Shown here in pieces: positions 57,389-64,000 of a stretch of DNA of 64,000 nt. Position numbers and translations under genes: made by a program. Location: positions 1,488,001 to 1,552,000 of the forward strand of contig NZ_AP026678.1 in NCBI RefSeq assembly GCF_025998815.1, given 5' to 3'. The stretch comes from Ignavibacterium sp. (lineage in GTDB: Bacteria; Bacteroidota; Ignavibacteria; Ignavibacteriales; Ignavibacteriaceae). How positions within the stretch are numbered: the stretch's first letter is position 1; each line of letters opens with the position of its first letter. Below the pieces are notes generated by a model. It had not been told where the DNA came from. It worked only from the letters and a program-made list of their open reading frames with translations, and searched no databases.

Positions 57389-57912
57389 TGTCAGAAATAG
57401 TTATAGCACCAATAAATTTTTCTAATCCCGAACTCATAGAAAAAATTCTCTCTGAGCTTAAAAAATATTTGCCCTATAAAATAAATCTTCAGCCACTTCA
57501 AATTGATTTGAATTTTGCTTACTCAATTGAAAGAGGACAATATTATTCAACAAAAATTATTCAGCATCTTCTTCCCTTCTCTGAAAATATAAATGGAAAA
57601 TTTCTTGCTTTATTAGAAGTCGATTTATTTATTCCTGTGTTCACTTATGTTTTTGGTGAAGCACAACTAAACGGAAAAGTTTCTATTGTTTCTTTAACAA
57701 GACTGCACGAAGAATTTTACTCAGGCATTTCTGATGAGAAGCTTTTAATTGAAAGATCTGTTAAAGAAATCTTACACGAACTCGGACACAACTTCGGATT
57801 GATACACTGCAAAGATTGGGATTGCGTAATGCATTCATCACTTGGAATTGAAGAAGTTGATATAAAAGGAATTGATTATTGCTCTAATTGCAAAAGAATG
57901 ATTAGGTTATAA
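57388..57912 (+). CDS. amzA: Archaemetzincin (peptidase family M54)
   Basis: This 174-residue protein matches the archaemetzincin signature exactly: HELGHNFGLIHC (H130-C141), CX4C (C141-C146), CVM with the Met-turn M148, then 17 residues and CSNC (166-169). The pattern HEXXHXXGX3CX4CXMX17CXXC predicts a catalytic zinc and a structural zinc. The family is widespread in archaea and patchy in bacteria; its substrates are unknown. No signal peptide is present. TAATG coupling to the response regulator places it in the same operon. Confidence 0.93.
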   Translation: MSEIVIAPINFSNPELIEKILSELKKYLPYKINLQPLQIDLNFAYSIERGQYYSTKIIQHLLPFSENINGKFLALLEVDLFIPVFTYVFGEAQLNGKVSIVSLTRLHEEFYSGISDEKLLIERSVKEILHELGHNFGLIHCKDWDCVMHSSLGIEEVDIKGIDYCSNCKRMIRL

Positions 57913-57937
57913 ACTTAAAGCTAATTGCTTTCTCAGA

Positions 57938-58054
57938 AATGATTGAATGAGAGAATGATTGAATGGATGAATTAGTGAATGATTGAATGGATGAATGAGT
58001 GAATGAATTGAATGGATGAATGAGTGAATGAATTGAATGAATGGATGAGTGATT
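57938..58054. repeat. Degenerate GAATG-based tandem repeats
   Basis: An intergenic array of imperfect GAATGGATGAATGAGT-type units. Two exact 25-nt copies sit at 57985-58009 and 58010-58034, with a near copy at 57961-57984 and partial units on both sides. No reading frame is apparent. It may be slippage-derived. Confidence 0.85.
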
Positions 58055-58105
58055 ATGAAATTCGAATGTTTATAGGAAATATTACACTGCAGTCATTTCT
58101 TTTAG

Positions 58106-58160
58106 CTTATACCTTATTCCCGTTATACCTTTTAACTTATTCCCCTTATACCTTATTCCC
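58106..58160. repeat. CTTATACCTTATTCCC direct repeats
   Basis: The 16-mer CTTATACCTTATTCCC occurs exactly at 58106-58121 and 58145-58160, with a diverged version between. It lies just past the stop of the M48 protease gene. No function is evident. Confidence 0.8.
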
Positions 58161-58170
58161 CTATACCCAA

Positions 58171-59388
58171 TCAACCTAACTGATGCCTTGTTCCGCAGCG
58201 AGGACAGACAACTATTGGCTGATTGTAATCCGGTGGAATTTTAATTCTTACTCCACATTTGCAATTGATGAACTTGTAATCATTCAGTTTCATTACTGCA
58301 TCATTAGCTTCACGCTTTGCATCAACATGACTAAAGCTTTTATTCTGGTTCGCTAAACCCATAATCGGTGCCACCGGAATACTTTCCGTCAATGCAGAAT
58401 CAGGAATAATTTTTTCCTTCTTACCATGAATCATTTCAAAAACTTTTTGATAATCCTTATAACTAACTCCTTGTTGTAATGCTCTAAGAATTTTTATTCT
58501 TTCTGAAATTGGCGGATGTGTGCTTGTCAGATCAGCTAATTTCATTCCTTCCCTTTTCAAAGGATTAACGATATACATTGGAGCAGTAACTTTATTTGCA
58601 CTTCGGAGTTTGTAGGATGAGTTTGCGATTTTCTCAAGAGCGTTTGCCAGACCTTCAGGATATCTTGTTAATCTTGCCGCAGAAGCATCTGCCAGATATT
58701 CTCTCTTTCTCGAAATAGCAAAATAAAATAGTTGTGCTAAGATAGGTCCGAGTATAGCAAGAACAAGGGCAAGAATCATTATGATTATCTGGCCTTGTCC
58801 GCTATTTTTTGATGAGGATTTTGAACGATATCTCGAACCTCCGCCAAAATATAAACCTCTGAAGAAAACTTCTGACATAAGTGTAATTGCGCCAAGCATC
58901 ATTCCGGCAAAAGTCATTAAAAGAATATCACGATTTACAATGTGTGATATTTCGTGGGCAACAACTCCTTGCAGTTCATATCTGTTTAATGTTGATAGCA
59001 AACCTGATGTAACTGCAATAGCCGAGTTTTCAGGTTTCACTCCGGTTGCAAAAGCATTCGGTGAAGGGTCATCTATAATATAAATTTTGGGAAAGTAAGG
59101 AACACCTGAAGCGATTTTCATTTCTTCAACAACATTATAAAGTTGAGGATGAACATCTTTTGTTACCTCTTTGGCTCCGCTTACTGCAAGAAGAATTTTA
59201 CTCCCCGCAAAGTAACTGATAGTTGATAAAATCATCCATAGAATAATTGCAAAGAAAATTCCTACTGCTCCACCAGATTCAGGATTATAGAAACTTCCGA
59301 ACACATAACCAATTAAAATCAGAAGTGCGCCCATTCCAAAAAACAGAATGAGCGACTTCCGTTTATTCGACTGAATTAATTCCCACAT
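58171..59388 (-). CDS. HtpX-like M48 family metalloprotease with C-terminal zinc ribbon
   Basis: This 405-residue membrane protease belongs to the M48B (HtpX) group. Two N-terminal membrane segments are followed by the zinc site VVAHEISHIVNRD (HEXXH near residue 144), then membrane segments near residues 160 and 205, and the third-ligand region KREYLADASAARLT. The C-terminus ends in a zinc-ribbon-like CKCG-x(n)-CPRCG not found in classic HtpX. It is next to lemA, a pairing frequent in bacteria. It probably takes part in membrane protein quality control. Confidence 0.93.
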   Translation of the reverse strand: MWELIQSNKRKSLILFFGMGALLILIGYVFGSFYNPESGGAVGIFFAIILWMILSTISYFAGSKILLAVSGAKEVTKDVHPQLYNVVEEMKIASGVPYFPKIYIIDDPSPNAFATGVKPENSAIAVTSGLLSTLNRYELQGVVAHEISHIVNRDILLMTFAGMMLGAITLMSEVFFRGLYFGGGSRYRSKSSSKNSGQGQIIIMILALVLAILGPILAQLFYFAISRKREYLADASAARLTRYPEGLANALEKIANSSYKLRSANKVTAPMYIVNPLKREGMKLADLTSTHPPISERIKILRALQQGVSYKDYQKVFEMIHGKKEKIIPDSALTESIPVAPIMGLANQNKSFSHVDAKREANDAVMKLNDYKFINCKCGVRIKIPPDYNQPIVVCPRCGTRHQLG

Positions 59389-59394
59389 AAAAAA

Positions 59395-59952
59395 TTAATT
59401 GAAGCTGACTTTAGGAACTTCTTTTTCCGCCTGATCTTTAAGTTCGAAAAATTCTTCTTCTTTGAAGTTGAACATTCCTGCAACAATATTCGATGGGAAC
59501 ATTTGAATCTTGTTATTGTACATTAAAACCTGATCGTTGTAATTCTGTCGTGCAAATGAAATTTTATTTTCCGTTGCAGTCAGTTCTTCCTGTAATGCAA
59601 GGAAATTCTGATTAGCTTTTAAGTCAGGATAATTTTCAACCTGAACACGAAGCTGACCAAGAGCACCACTCAGTAATGATTCTGCCTGTGCCTTCTCACC
59701 AACTGTTTGTGCATTCATCGCCTGACTTCTATACTTTGTAATGTTTTCCATTATCTGACGCTCGTGTGTCATATATCCTTTTACTGTTTCTATAAGGTTT
59801 GGAATAAGGTCGTGTCGTCTTTTAAGCTGAACATCAATTTGTGCCCACGCATTTTTAACCTGATTTCTCAAACGAATAAGTGCATTATAAATTGATACGA
59901 AGAAAAGAATAATGAGAACAATTAACACTATAAAAATGATGAAGTAAATCAT
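59395..59952 (-). CDS. lemA: LemA family protein
   Basis: LemA proteins have one N-terminal membrane segment (residues about 2-22) and a helical-bundle domain. The diagnostic RNQVKNAWAQIDVQLKRRHDLIPNLIETVKGY appears in residues 33-64 and ARQNYNDQVLMYNNKIQMFP near residue 140. 185 residues is typical. The function is unclear; co-occurrence with an M48 protease suggests a shared envelope stress role. It overlaps the upstream zinc-finger gene by ATGA. Confidence 0.94.
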   Translation of the reverse strand: MIYFIIFIVLIVLIILFFVSIYNALIRLRNQVKNAWAQIDVQLKRRHDLIPNLIETVKGYMTHERQIMENITKYRSQAMNAQTVGEKAQAESLLSGALGQLRVQVENYPDLKANQNFLALQEELTATENKISFARQNYNDQVLMYNNKIQMFPSNIVAGMFNFKEEEFFELKDQAEKEVPKVSFN

Positions 59953-60350
59953 TCTGCCTCCTGGCTTTTGTTGTATGAAAACATGTCTTTTAATAAAGCA
60001 AGAATTTTTTCAGATGAAGAATTAGATTTTATTGTTAATACTTTTTCAAGTTCTCCCTTGTCGAACCAAATACCATGATTTTGAGGACATCTGTCCAAAA
60101 TCAAATCAGTATTACTAAATTGTGTTTTGATCATTCGCTTTCTGCAAATCGGGCACTTGTAAGATTTTTCTTTTGAAGAAGTTGTTTGCTGAAAAAGTTT
60201 TTGTAATTCATTATCCGGTTTATCAATTGAATAAAGCAATTCAAGTTCACCTTCATCAAGCCATATCCCTGAACAATTTGGACAAAAGTCAATCTCGACT
60301 TTATTCAATTCAAGAATAATCATTGGCTCTTTACAAACAGGACAATTCAT
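59949..60350 (-). CDS. zf-TFIIB domain protein
   Basis: This 133-residue protein contains two TFIIB-type zinc-ribbon repeats: CPVCKEPM-x(n)-CPNCSGIWLDEGELE at the N-terminus and CPICRKRM-x(n)-CPQNHGIWFDKGELE in the second half. In the second ribbon the last cysteine is replaced by NH, so its zinc site may use His or be altered. It starts the lemA/M48 group. The family's role is not established. Confidence 0.88.
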   Translation of the reverse strand: MNCPVCKEPMIILELNKVEIDFCPNCSGIWLDEGELELLYSIDKPDNELQKLFQQTTSSKEKSYKCPICRKRMIKTQFSNTDLILDRCPQNHGIWFDKGELEKVLTIKSNSSSEKILALLKDMFSYNKSQEAE

Positions 60351-60412
60351 AAATGCTCAATTTGTTTTTACAAATATCATATTTAATTGAAGTTTATAAA
60401 AATTTCTGAAGA

Positions 60413-60934
60413 TTATTTTTTTATTACTTTTTCAACATAAGGTTTAAACCGTTCAAAAATAAAATGTTCCCAGACCTTCTCAACAATTGAAGGAATGCCT
60501 TCTGCAATTTCCCCTGAACCGTGAATTTCAACTTTCATTAAGGTAGAATCATTTCCAACTTTTTCAAATGAATAAGTGGTAACCATCTTTACAGCTAAAC
60601 CAGAAAGTCCCAGTGGTCCATCAAACCTGAGCATTTTTCCTCTCTGGGCATAAATTACTGTCGCGTGAAGAACACCATTTCCTTCATCATCAAAAATTTC
60701 ATAAAATCCTCCGCCAGGTTTTGGTTCAATTAAAAATTTTTTTGGTTTTTCTGAAAACGAATGATCCCACCAACCGCTTATATCTCCTGTTGCAAGATCA
60801 TAAACCTGTTCCGGTGTTCCCGGTAAGTTGACTGTCTTTTCGAAATTAAAGACATCATATTTTGGCTTGCTTATCTGTTGCTGAGCAAATGTAAGTGTGT
60901 GTAAGCAAATTATTGCGAAAAGAAATTTTTTCAC
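60413..60934 (-). CDS. Secreted SRPBCC (START/AHSA1-like) domain protein
   Basis: This 173-residue protein has a signal peptide (residues about 1-17, ending TFAQQ) and a SRPBCC/polyketide-cyclase-like domain with VNLPGTPEQVYDLATGDISGWWDHSF and GGGFYEIFDDEGNGVLHATV. Most members are cytoplasmic, so a secreted version is less usual. The start is GTG at 60934 with AAAGGAG upstream. The bound ligand is unknown. Confidence 0.82.
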   Translation of the reverse strand: MKKFLFAIICLHTLTFAQQQISKPKYDVFNFEKTVNLPGTPEQVYDLATGDISGWWDHSFSEKPKKFLIEPKPGGGFYEIFDDEGNGVLHATVIYAQRGKMLRFDGPLGLSGLAVKMVTTYSFEKVGNDSTLMKVEIHGSGEIAEGIPSIVEKVWEHFIFERFKPYVEKVIKK

Positions 60935-61071
60935 GAATTACTCCTTTAGTGATTTTATTTAATTCTAAAATACTCCGAATAAAAGAATTTTCATAAGATG
61001 TCACTTTAATTAACTCTGCTGCACTAATTGTTCAGAACAAACAATTATATAACAAACAAAAGGAGTTAAAT

Positions 61072-61584
61072 ATGTTACGAATAATTTTTTCGGTAGTATT
61101 AATCAGCAGCGTTTTTCTTTTCTCTGCTTGTAAAGATGATTCATCAACTGCTCCAAATCTCAGCAGTGGTGATCAGACATCTGTTTTACAAAAGACTTCA
61201 AATATGACAAAATCAAACGGACAGGTTTCGGTTGTTTCAACAACACAAATAAACAATGGAGCTCATTGGGAAGTAAAGGTTGATATGCCCGGTGATGGTG
61301 GGATTGTAAAGTTTGAGTACTTTGTAAGCAACAATCAGTTGAAGGAAATTAAAGGATTAACACCATCATTTAATTATGAAGTTGAACCTGAAAATGGATT
61401 AATCAACTATTCGGCAGCAAAGCAGATTGCATTGAGTTCAGTAAACGGAAATATAATTGAGTGGAAACTTGAATTTGATTTAAGCGATAATATGTGGCAA
61501 TACAGATTCAGAATTTCTTCAGGTAAAGAATGGGAAGTAAGAATTAATGCAACTAATGGAAATGTAGTAAGAATAAAAAGCTAA
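61072..61584 (+). CDS. Lipoprotein with a PepSY-like C-terminal domain
   Basis: This 170-residue lipoprotein has a signal with lipobox FSAC (cysteine near residue 20), a Ser/Thr-rich linker, and a C-terminal half that looks like PepSY domains (AAKQIALSSVNGNIIEWKLEF, WEVRINATNGNVVRI). PepSY domains occur as inhibitors of metallopeptidases, but no partner protease is adjacent. AAGGAG precedes the ATG; a strong terminator follows. Confidence 0.75.
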   Translation: MLRIIFSVVLISSVFLFSACKDDSSTAPNLSSGDQTSVLQKTSNMTKSNGQVSVVSTTQINNGAHWEVKVDMPGDGGIVKFEYFVSNNQLKEIKGLTPSFNYEVEPENGLINYSAAKQIALSSVNGNIIEWKLEFDLSDNMWQYRFRISSGKEWEVRINATNGNVVRIKS

Positions 61585-61599
61585 TCAGTCTTGTTTGGC

Positions 61600-61657
61600 A
61601 ATGTCACTCTAAATGAATTTTATTCCACAAATTCATTTTCAGGAGTGACATTTTCTT
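61600..61657 (+). terminator. Terminator after the PepSY-like lipoprotein gene
   Basis: AATGTCACTC (61600-61609) and GAGTGACATT (61643-61652) are perfectly complementary, with a second perfect inner stem AAATGAATTT (61611-61620) and AAATTCATTT (61629-61638), followed by a T-rich tract. Confidence 0.92.
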
Positions 61658-61724
61658 TTTAAATCTTTCCAACCATCTCAGATACTTTGCTTATTTTTCG
61701 TCATCACTTTTTAAGGAATTTATT

Positions 61725-61955
61725 ATGACCACAAAAAATTTTCAGAATGAAATAAAACTTCTTGATCAGATTTATGAAGATATGATTGAAGCTACCCACA
61801 ATGAACCTGATATGAATGATATTGAATCAATGCGTTTGTTCATTGAAAATTCATTCAGAATTTTCAACCGTACAATATTCAGAATTGTTGAAGTTAAAAA
61901 TTCTTTATCAGAAAATGAAAAACCGGACTTATCAACCTGGAATCCACCGGCTTGA
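61725..61955 (+). CDS. Small protein of unknown function
   Basis: I do not recognise this 76-residue protein. It is mostly helical and acidic, without a signal peptide or cysteines. AAGGA lies eight bases before the ATG and the reading frame is free-standing after a terminator, which supports it as a real gene. It precedes the methylase/nuclease pair but is separated by 121 nt of very AT-rich sequence. Confidence 0.62.
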   Translation: MTTKNFQNEIKLLDQIYEDMIEATHNEPDMNDIESMRLFIENSFRIFNRTIFRIVEVKNSLSENEKPDLSTWNPPA

Positions 61956-62076
61956 GGTTTGATATTACATAAATTATGAATTAAATTATTATAGAATTTT
62001 TATTTATTATAAAAGCAATATTCTTTCATAAAAATTACATAAAATTATTAACAAGAATTTTATTTAATGATATACC

Positions 62077-63108
62077 ATGATTAAACAAAACAAGTATATA
62101 AACGAAAAGAAAGATTCAGGGGAGGTTAAAGATCTATTCTATGAATATAATATAGGTGCTAAACCCTTTTTAAAGTGGGCTGGTGGAAAAAGTCAATTAT
62201 TAGATAAGTTTAAGGAATTGTATCCGTTTGAACTCAAAGTTGGTGTTATCAAAAATTATTATGAACCATTTTTGGGTAGTGGAGCCGTATTTTTTCATAT
62301 TGTTCAAAATTTTAGAATTGAAAATGCTTATTTATATGATATTAATGATGAGTTGATAATTACTTATAAAGTAATTCAACAGGATATAAATAAACTGCTA
62401 GATTATCTTTATGATTATCAGAAAGTATATTCTAGACTGAATAAAAAGGAGAAGCATGAATTTTATTACGAACAAAGAACTAACTATAATTTGCAACGAT
62501 TTAACATTAATTACAAATATTACTCTGAAAATTGGATACCAAGAGCAGCACAATTAATATTTTTGAACAGGACTTGTTATAATGGACTTTATCGTGTTAA
62601 CTCTAAAGGGGAATTTAATTCACCAGCTGGGGATTATGATAATCCCAAAATTTGTGATGAGGATAATTTACTATTAGTTAACAAGGTCCTTCAACTTGCC
62701 ACAATTAAAGCCGGTGATTTCAGAGAAGTTCAAAATGATCTTTCAGATCATTCCTTTATCTACTTTGATCCGCCTTACAGACCCTTAAGCACAACCTCAA
62801 ATTTTAATTCATATAGTCATCATACTTTTTCTGACTTAGAACAAAAAGAATTAGCCAAATTATTCAAATTCTTACACAAAAATGGTCACAAATTGATGCT
62901 CAGCAATTCTGATCCTAAGAATGTAAACCCAAATGATAACTATTTTGACAAGCTTTATTCTGGTTTTAACATTCATAGAATTCCTGCAAAAAGAATGATC
63001 AACTCTATTGGGACTAAAAGAGGCGCTATTAATGAGCTAGTTATCACAAACTATTCTAATTACTTATGGGAAAAGGACAAAAAGGCAACATTACAGGTAA
63101 TCAGCTAG
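62077..63108 (+). CDS. Dam-family DNA adenine-N6 methyltransferase
   Basis: This 343-residue enzyme belongs to the alpha-class D12/Dam (M.DpnIIA-like) methylases. The motif X/I block is FLKWAGGKSQLLDKF (residues about 28-42), motif I is EPFLGSGAVFF, and catalytic motif IV is FIYFDPPYR near residue 226. Sequence specificity may be GATC as in Dam relatives, but this is not proven. The reading frame overlaps the nuclease-like gene by 43 nt, so it is probably the modification half of a type II system. The preceding 121 nt are extremely AT-rich, which could fit recent transfer. Confidence 0.93.
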   Translation: MIKQNKYINEKKDSGEVKDLFYEYNIGAKPFLKWAGGKSQLLDKFKELYPFELKVGVIKNYYEPFLGSGAVFFHIVQNFRIENAYLYDINDELIITYKVIQQDINKLLDYLYDYQKVYSRLNKKEKHEFYYEQRTNYNLQRFNINYKYYSENWIPRAAQLIFLNRTCYNGLYRVNSKGEFNSPAGDYDNPKICDEDNLLLVNKVLQLATIKAGDFREVQNDLSDHSFIYFDPPYRPLSTTSNFNSYSHHTFSDLEQKELAKLFKFLHKNGHKLMLSNSDPKNVNPNDNYFDKLYSGFNIHRIPAKRMINSIGTKRGAINELVITNYSNYLWEKDKKATLQVIS

Positions 63109-63554
63109 AAGCCGCTGTTAAAACAGTTCTTTCTGGTAAAGGATTTAAAATTGTAAAGTATCGAGATTGGATTAAAACACCTCATAAATTTGGGGATGAA
63201 TTATTGCTTACCAATGTCCCCTATACAACAATATATAAGCACAAAGGTAACACTGAATTTCTTTTAATTTCTAAAAAATATAACTGTACAATCAGAATTG
63301 AGTGCAAGTGGCAACAAACTAGTGGTTCTGTAGATGAAAAACTCCCTTACTTGTACTTAAATGTAATTGAAGCGATGCCCGAAGATAAAATTCTAATTTT
63401 AATCGATGGTAGAGGTTGGAAAGAAGGAGCAATAAAATGGCTTAAAGAATCTGTCGAGAAAAAAAGATATACCAATCAAAATAGTGAGCAAAAAGATATT
63501 CTTGTATTTAATCTTACAGATTTTTTTACTTGGGCTAATAAAACTTTTATATAA
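63066..63554 (+). CDS. PD-(D/E)XK nuclease-like protein (putative restriction endonuclease)
   Basis: This 162-residue protein has features of the PD-(D/E)XK nuclease fold: a helix with Glu (NQLEAAVKTVL), a beta region with D44 (KFGDELLL) and the E-x-K pair IECKWQQTSGSVDEK (E79, K81). The WQQ-SGSVDEK-P pattern is typical of small orphan and restriction-type nucleases. It begins inside the methylase gene, the usual arrangement when host protection must precede cutting. Cleavage specificity is unknown. Confidence 0.78.
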   Translation: MGKGQKGNITGNQLEAAVKTVLSGKGFKIVKYRDWIKTPHKFGDELLLTNVPYTTIYKHKGNTEFLLISKKYNCTIRIECKWQQTSGSVDEKLPYLYLNVIEAMPEDKILILIDGRGWKEGAIKWLKESVEKKRYTNQNSEQKDILVFNLTDFFTWANKTFI

Positions 63555-63705
63555 AAAATTGAGATAATCATTTTATTTCACATTTAACATTTATCTGCAT
63601 CACATCACTTTCGGCAATAAATCATTTCTGTTAAAAATTACCAGTGAGCTTTGAAGCTTATTTTGTAATTTTGAGCAATAAATTTTACGAATTCGGAGAG
63701 AATTT

Positions 63706-64000
63706 ATGAGTGCTGAAATTAAACTCGAAGAAAAGATTAATCTTAAAAAAGATTTCCCCGTTCCTTCTTTTGATGAATGGAAAAAACAAGTTGAATCAGA
63801 CCTTAAAGGCGAATCCTTTGAGAAAAAATTAGTTACGAAAACTTACGAGGGAATTGACCTTCAACCAATTTACACTTCAAATGATATTAAAGACATTCCT
63901 TTTCTGAATAATTATCCAAGTTTCGAAAATTTTGTGCGTGGAACTAAAGCTTCAGGTTATCATTCTTCCGCGTGGGAAATTGCTCAGGAATACTCTTATG
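63706..64000 (+). CDS. Methylmalonyl-CoA mutase, N-terminal fragment (runs off right edge)
   Basis: The first ~98 codons are visible. The segment FPVPSFDEWKKQVESDLKG, then KLVTKTYEGIDLQPIY, is typical of the start of methylmalonyl-CoA mutase subunits, probably the small (beta/MutA) subunit. The enzyme interconverts methylmalonyl-CoA and succinyl-CoA with adenosylcobalamin in the large subunit. GGAGAG (63695-63700) precedes the ATG. The catalytic domains lie outside the window, so subunit type is uncertain. Confidence 0.82.
   Translation, partial: MSAEIKLEEKINLKKDFPVPSFDEWKKQVESDLKGESFEKKLVTKTYEGIDLQPIYTSNDIKDIPFLNNYPSFENFVRGTKASGYHSSAWEIAQEYSY

Noticed and set aside
57938-58160. Possible CRISPR array
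   Set aside because: The units are contiguous and degenerate, with no unique spacers and no cas genes nearby.

Overview
The window looks like a chromosomal stretch of an AT-rich bacterium of the Ignavibacteria/Bacteroidota-Chlorobi side of the tree. Three predicted secreted proteins end in a type IX secretion (T9SS) type A sorting domain with the YPNPFNPSTK-type motif. Several proteins belong to families common there (a DUF4837-like lipoprotein, a DUF2723 membrane protein), and at least eight genes start with TTG. Genus is inference. No rRNA, tRNA, CRISPR array, insertion sequence or prophage was seen.

Layout. 1-1391 is the N-terminal half of uvrA, leaving the left edge. 1463-2638 holds yigZ and a MarR regulator. 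From 14001 down to 2635 every gene is on the minus strand with tiny gaps or overlaps: pgeF, a DMT transporter, folB, folK, a deoxynucleoside kinase, a small membrane protein, a family 9 glycosyltransferase, Ppx/GppA, lepA, lepB, a T9SS subtilase, an O-methyltransferase and an unknown. 14148-18614 (+) is surE, phzF, a VWA membrane protein and comF; 21666-18616 (-) is a secreted protein, a LytR_C protein, rsfS and argS. 21837-29492 (+) is a complete trp operon (trpE-G-D-C-F, DAHP synthase, trpB-A) preceded by a leader peptide with four consecutive Trp codons and mutually exclusive hairpins: a textbook ribosome-mediated attenuator. 29676-33176 (-) is a 1017-aa T9SS-tagged beta-propeller protein and a lipoprotein; 33313-38021 (+) is glnE and a DUF2723 protein; 46578-38007 (-) is a housekeeping block (OsmC, greA, ribD, ribE, tilS, hpt, ftsH, lipid-kinase-like, DUF4837).

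The most unusual region is 48378-57912. After two copper-handling proteins (Sco, PCuAC) come two transcription units that each carry a sigma-54 type -24/-12 element and a related 50-nt upstream block (39/50 identical): (i) a MarR-like protein plus a secreted split-Soret-like cytochrome with two CXXCH sites and a T9SS sorting domain; (ii) a membrane protein with a GcvH-like domain lacking the lipoyl lysine, a HybA-like ferredoxin and an NrfD/HybB quinone-interacting subunit. Directly downstream are a sensor kinase whose periplasmic domain carries CXXCH and CX4CH haem-attachment motifs, an NtrC-family sigma-54 activator, and an archaemetzincin. The inferred picture is a haem-sensing two-component system that switches on a respiratory or extracellular electron-transfer module through sigma-54.

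The right end holds an M48 protease/LemA/zinc-ribbon cluster, two secreted small proteins, a two-gene restriction-modification-like pair (Dam-family methylase overlapping a PD-(D/E)XK-like nuclease), and the start of a methylmalonyl-CoA mutase gene leaving the right edge.
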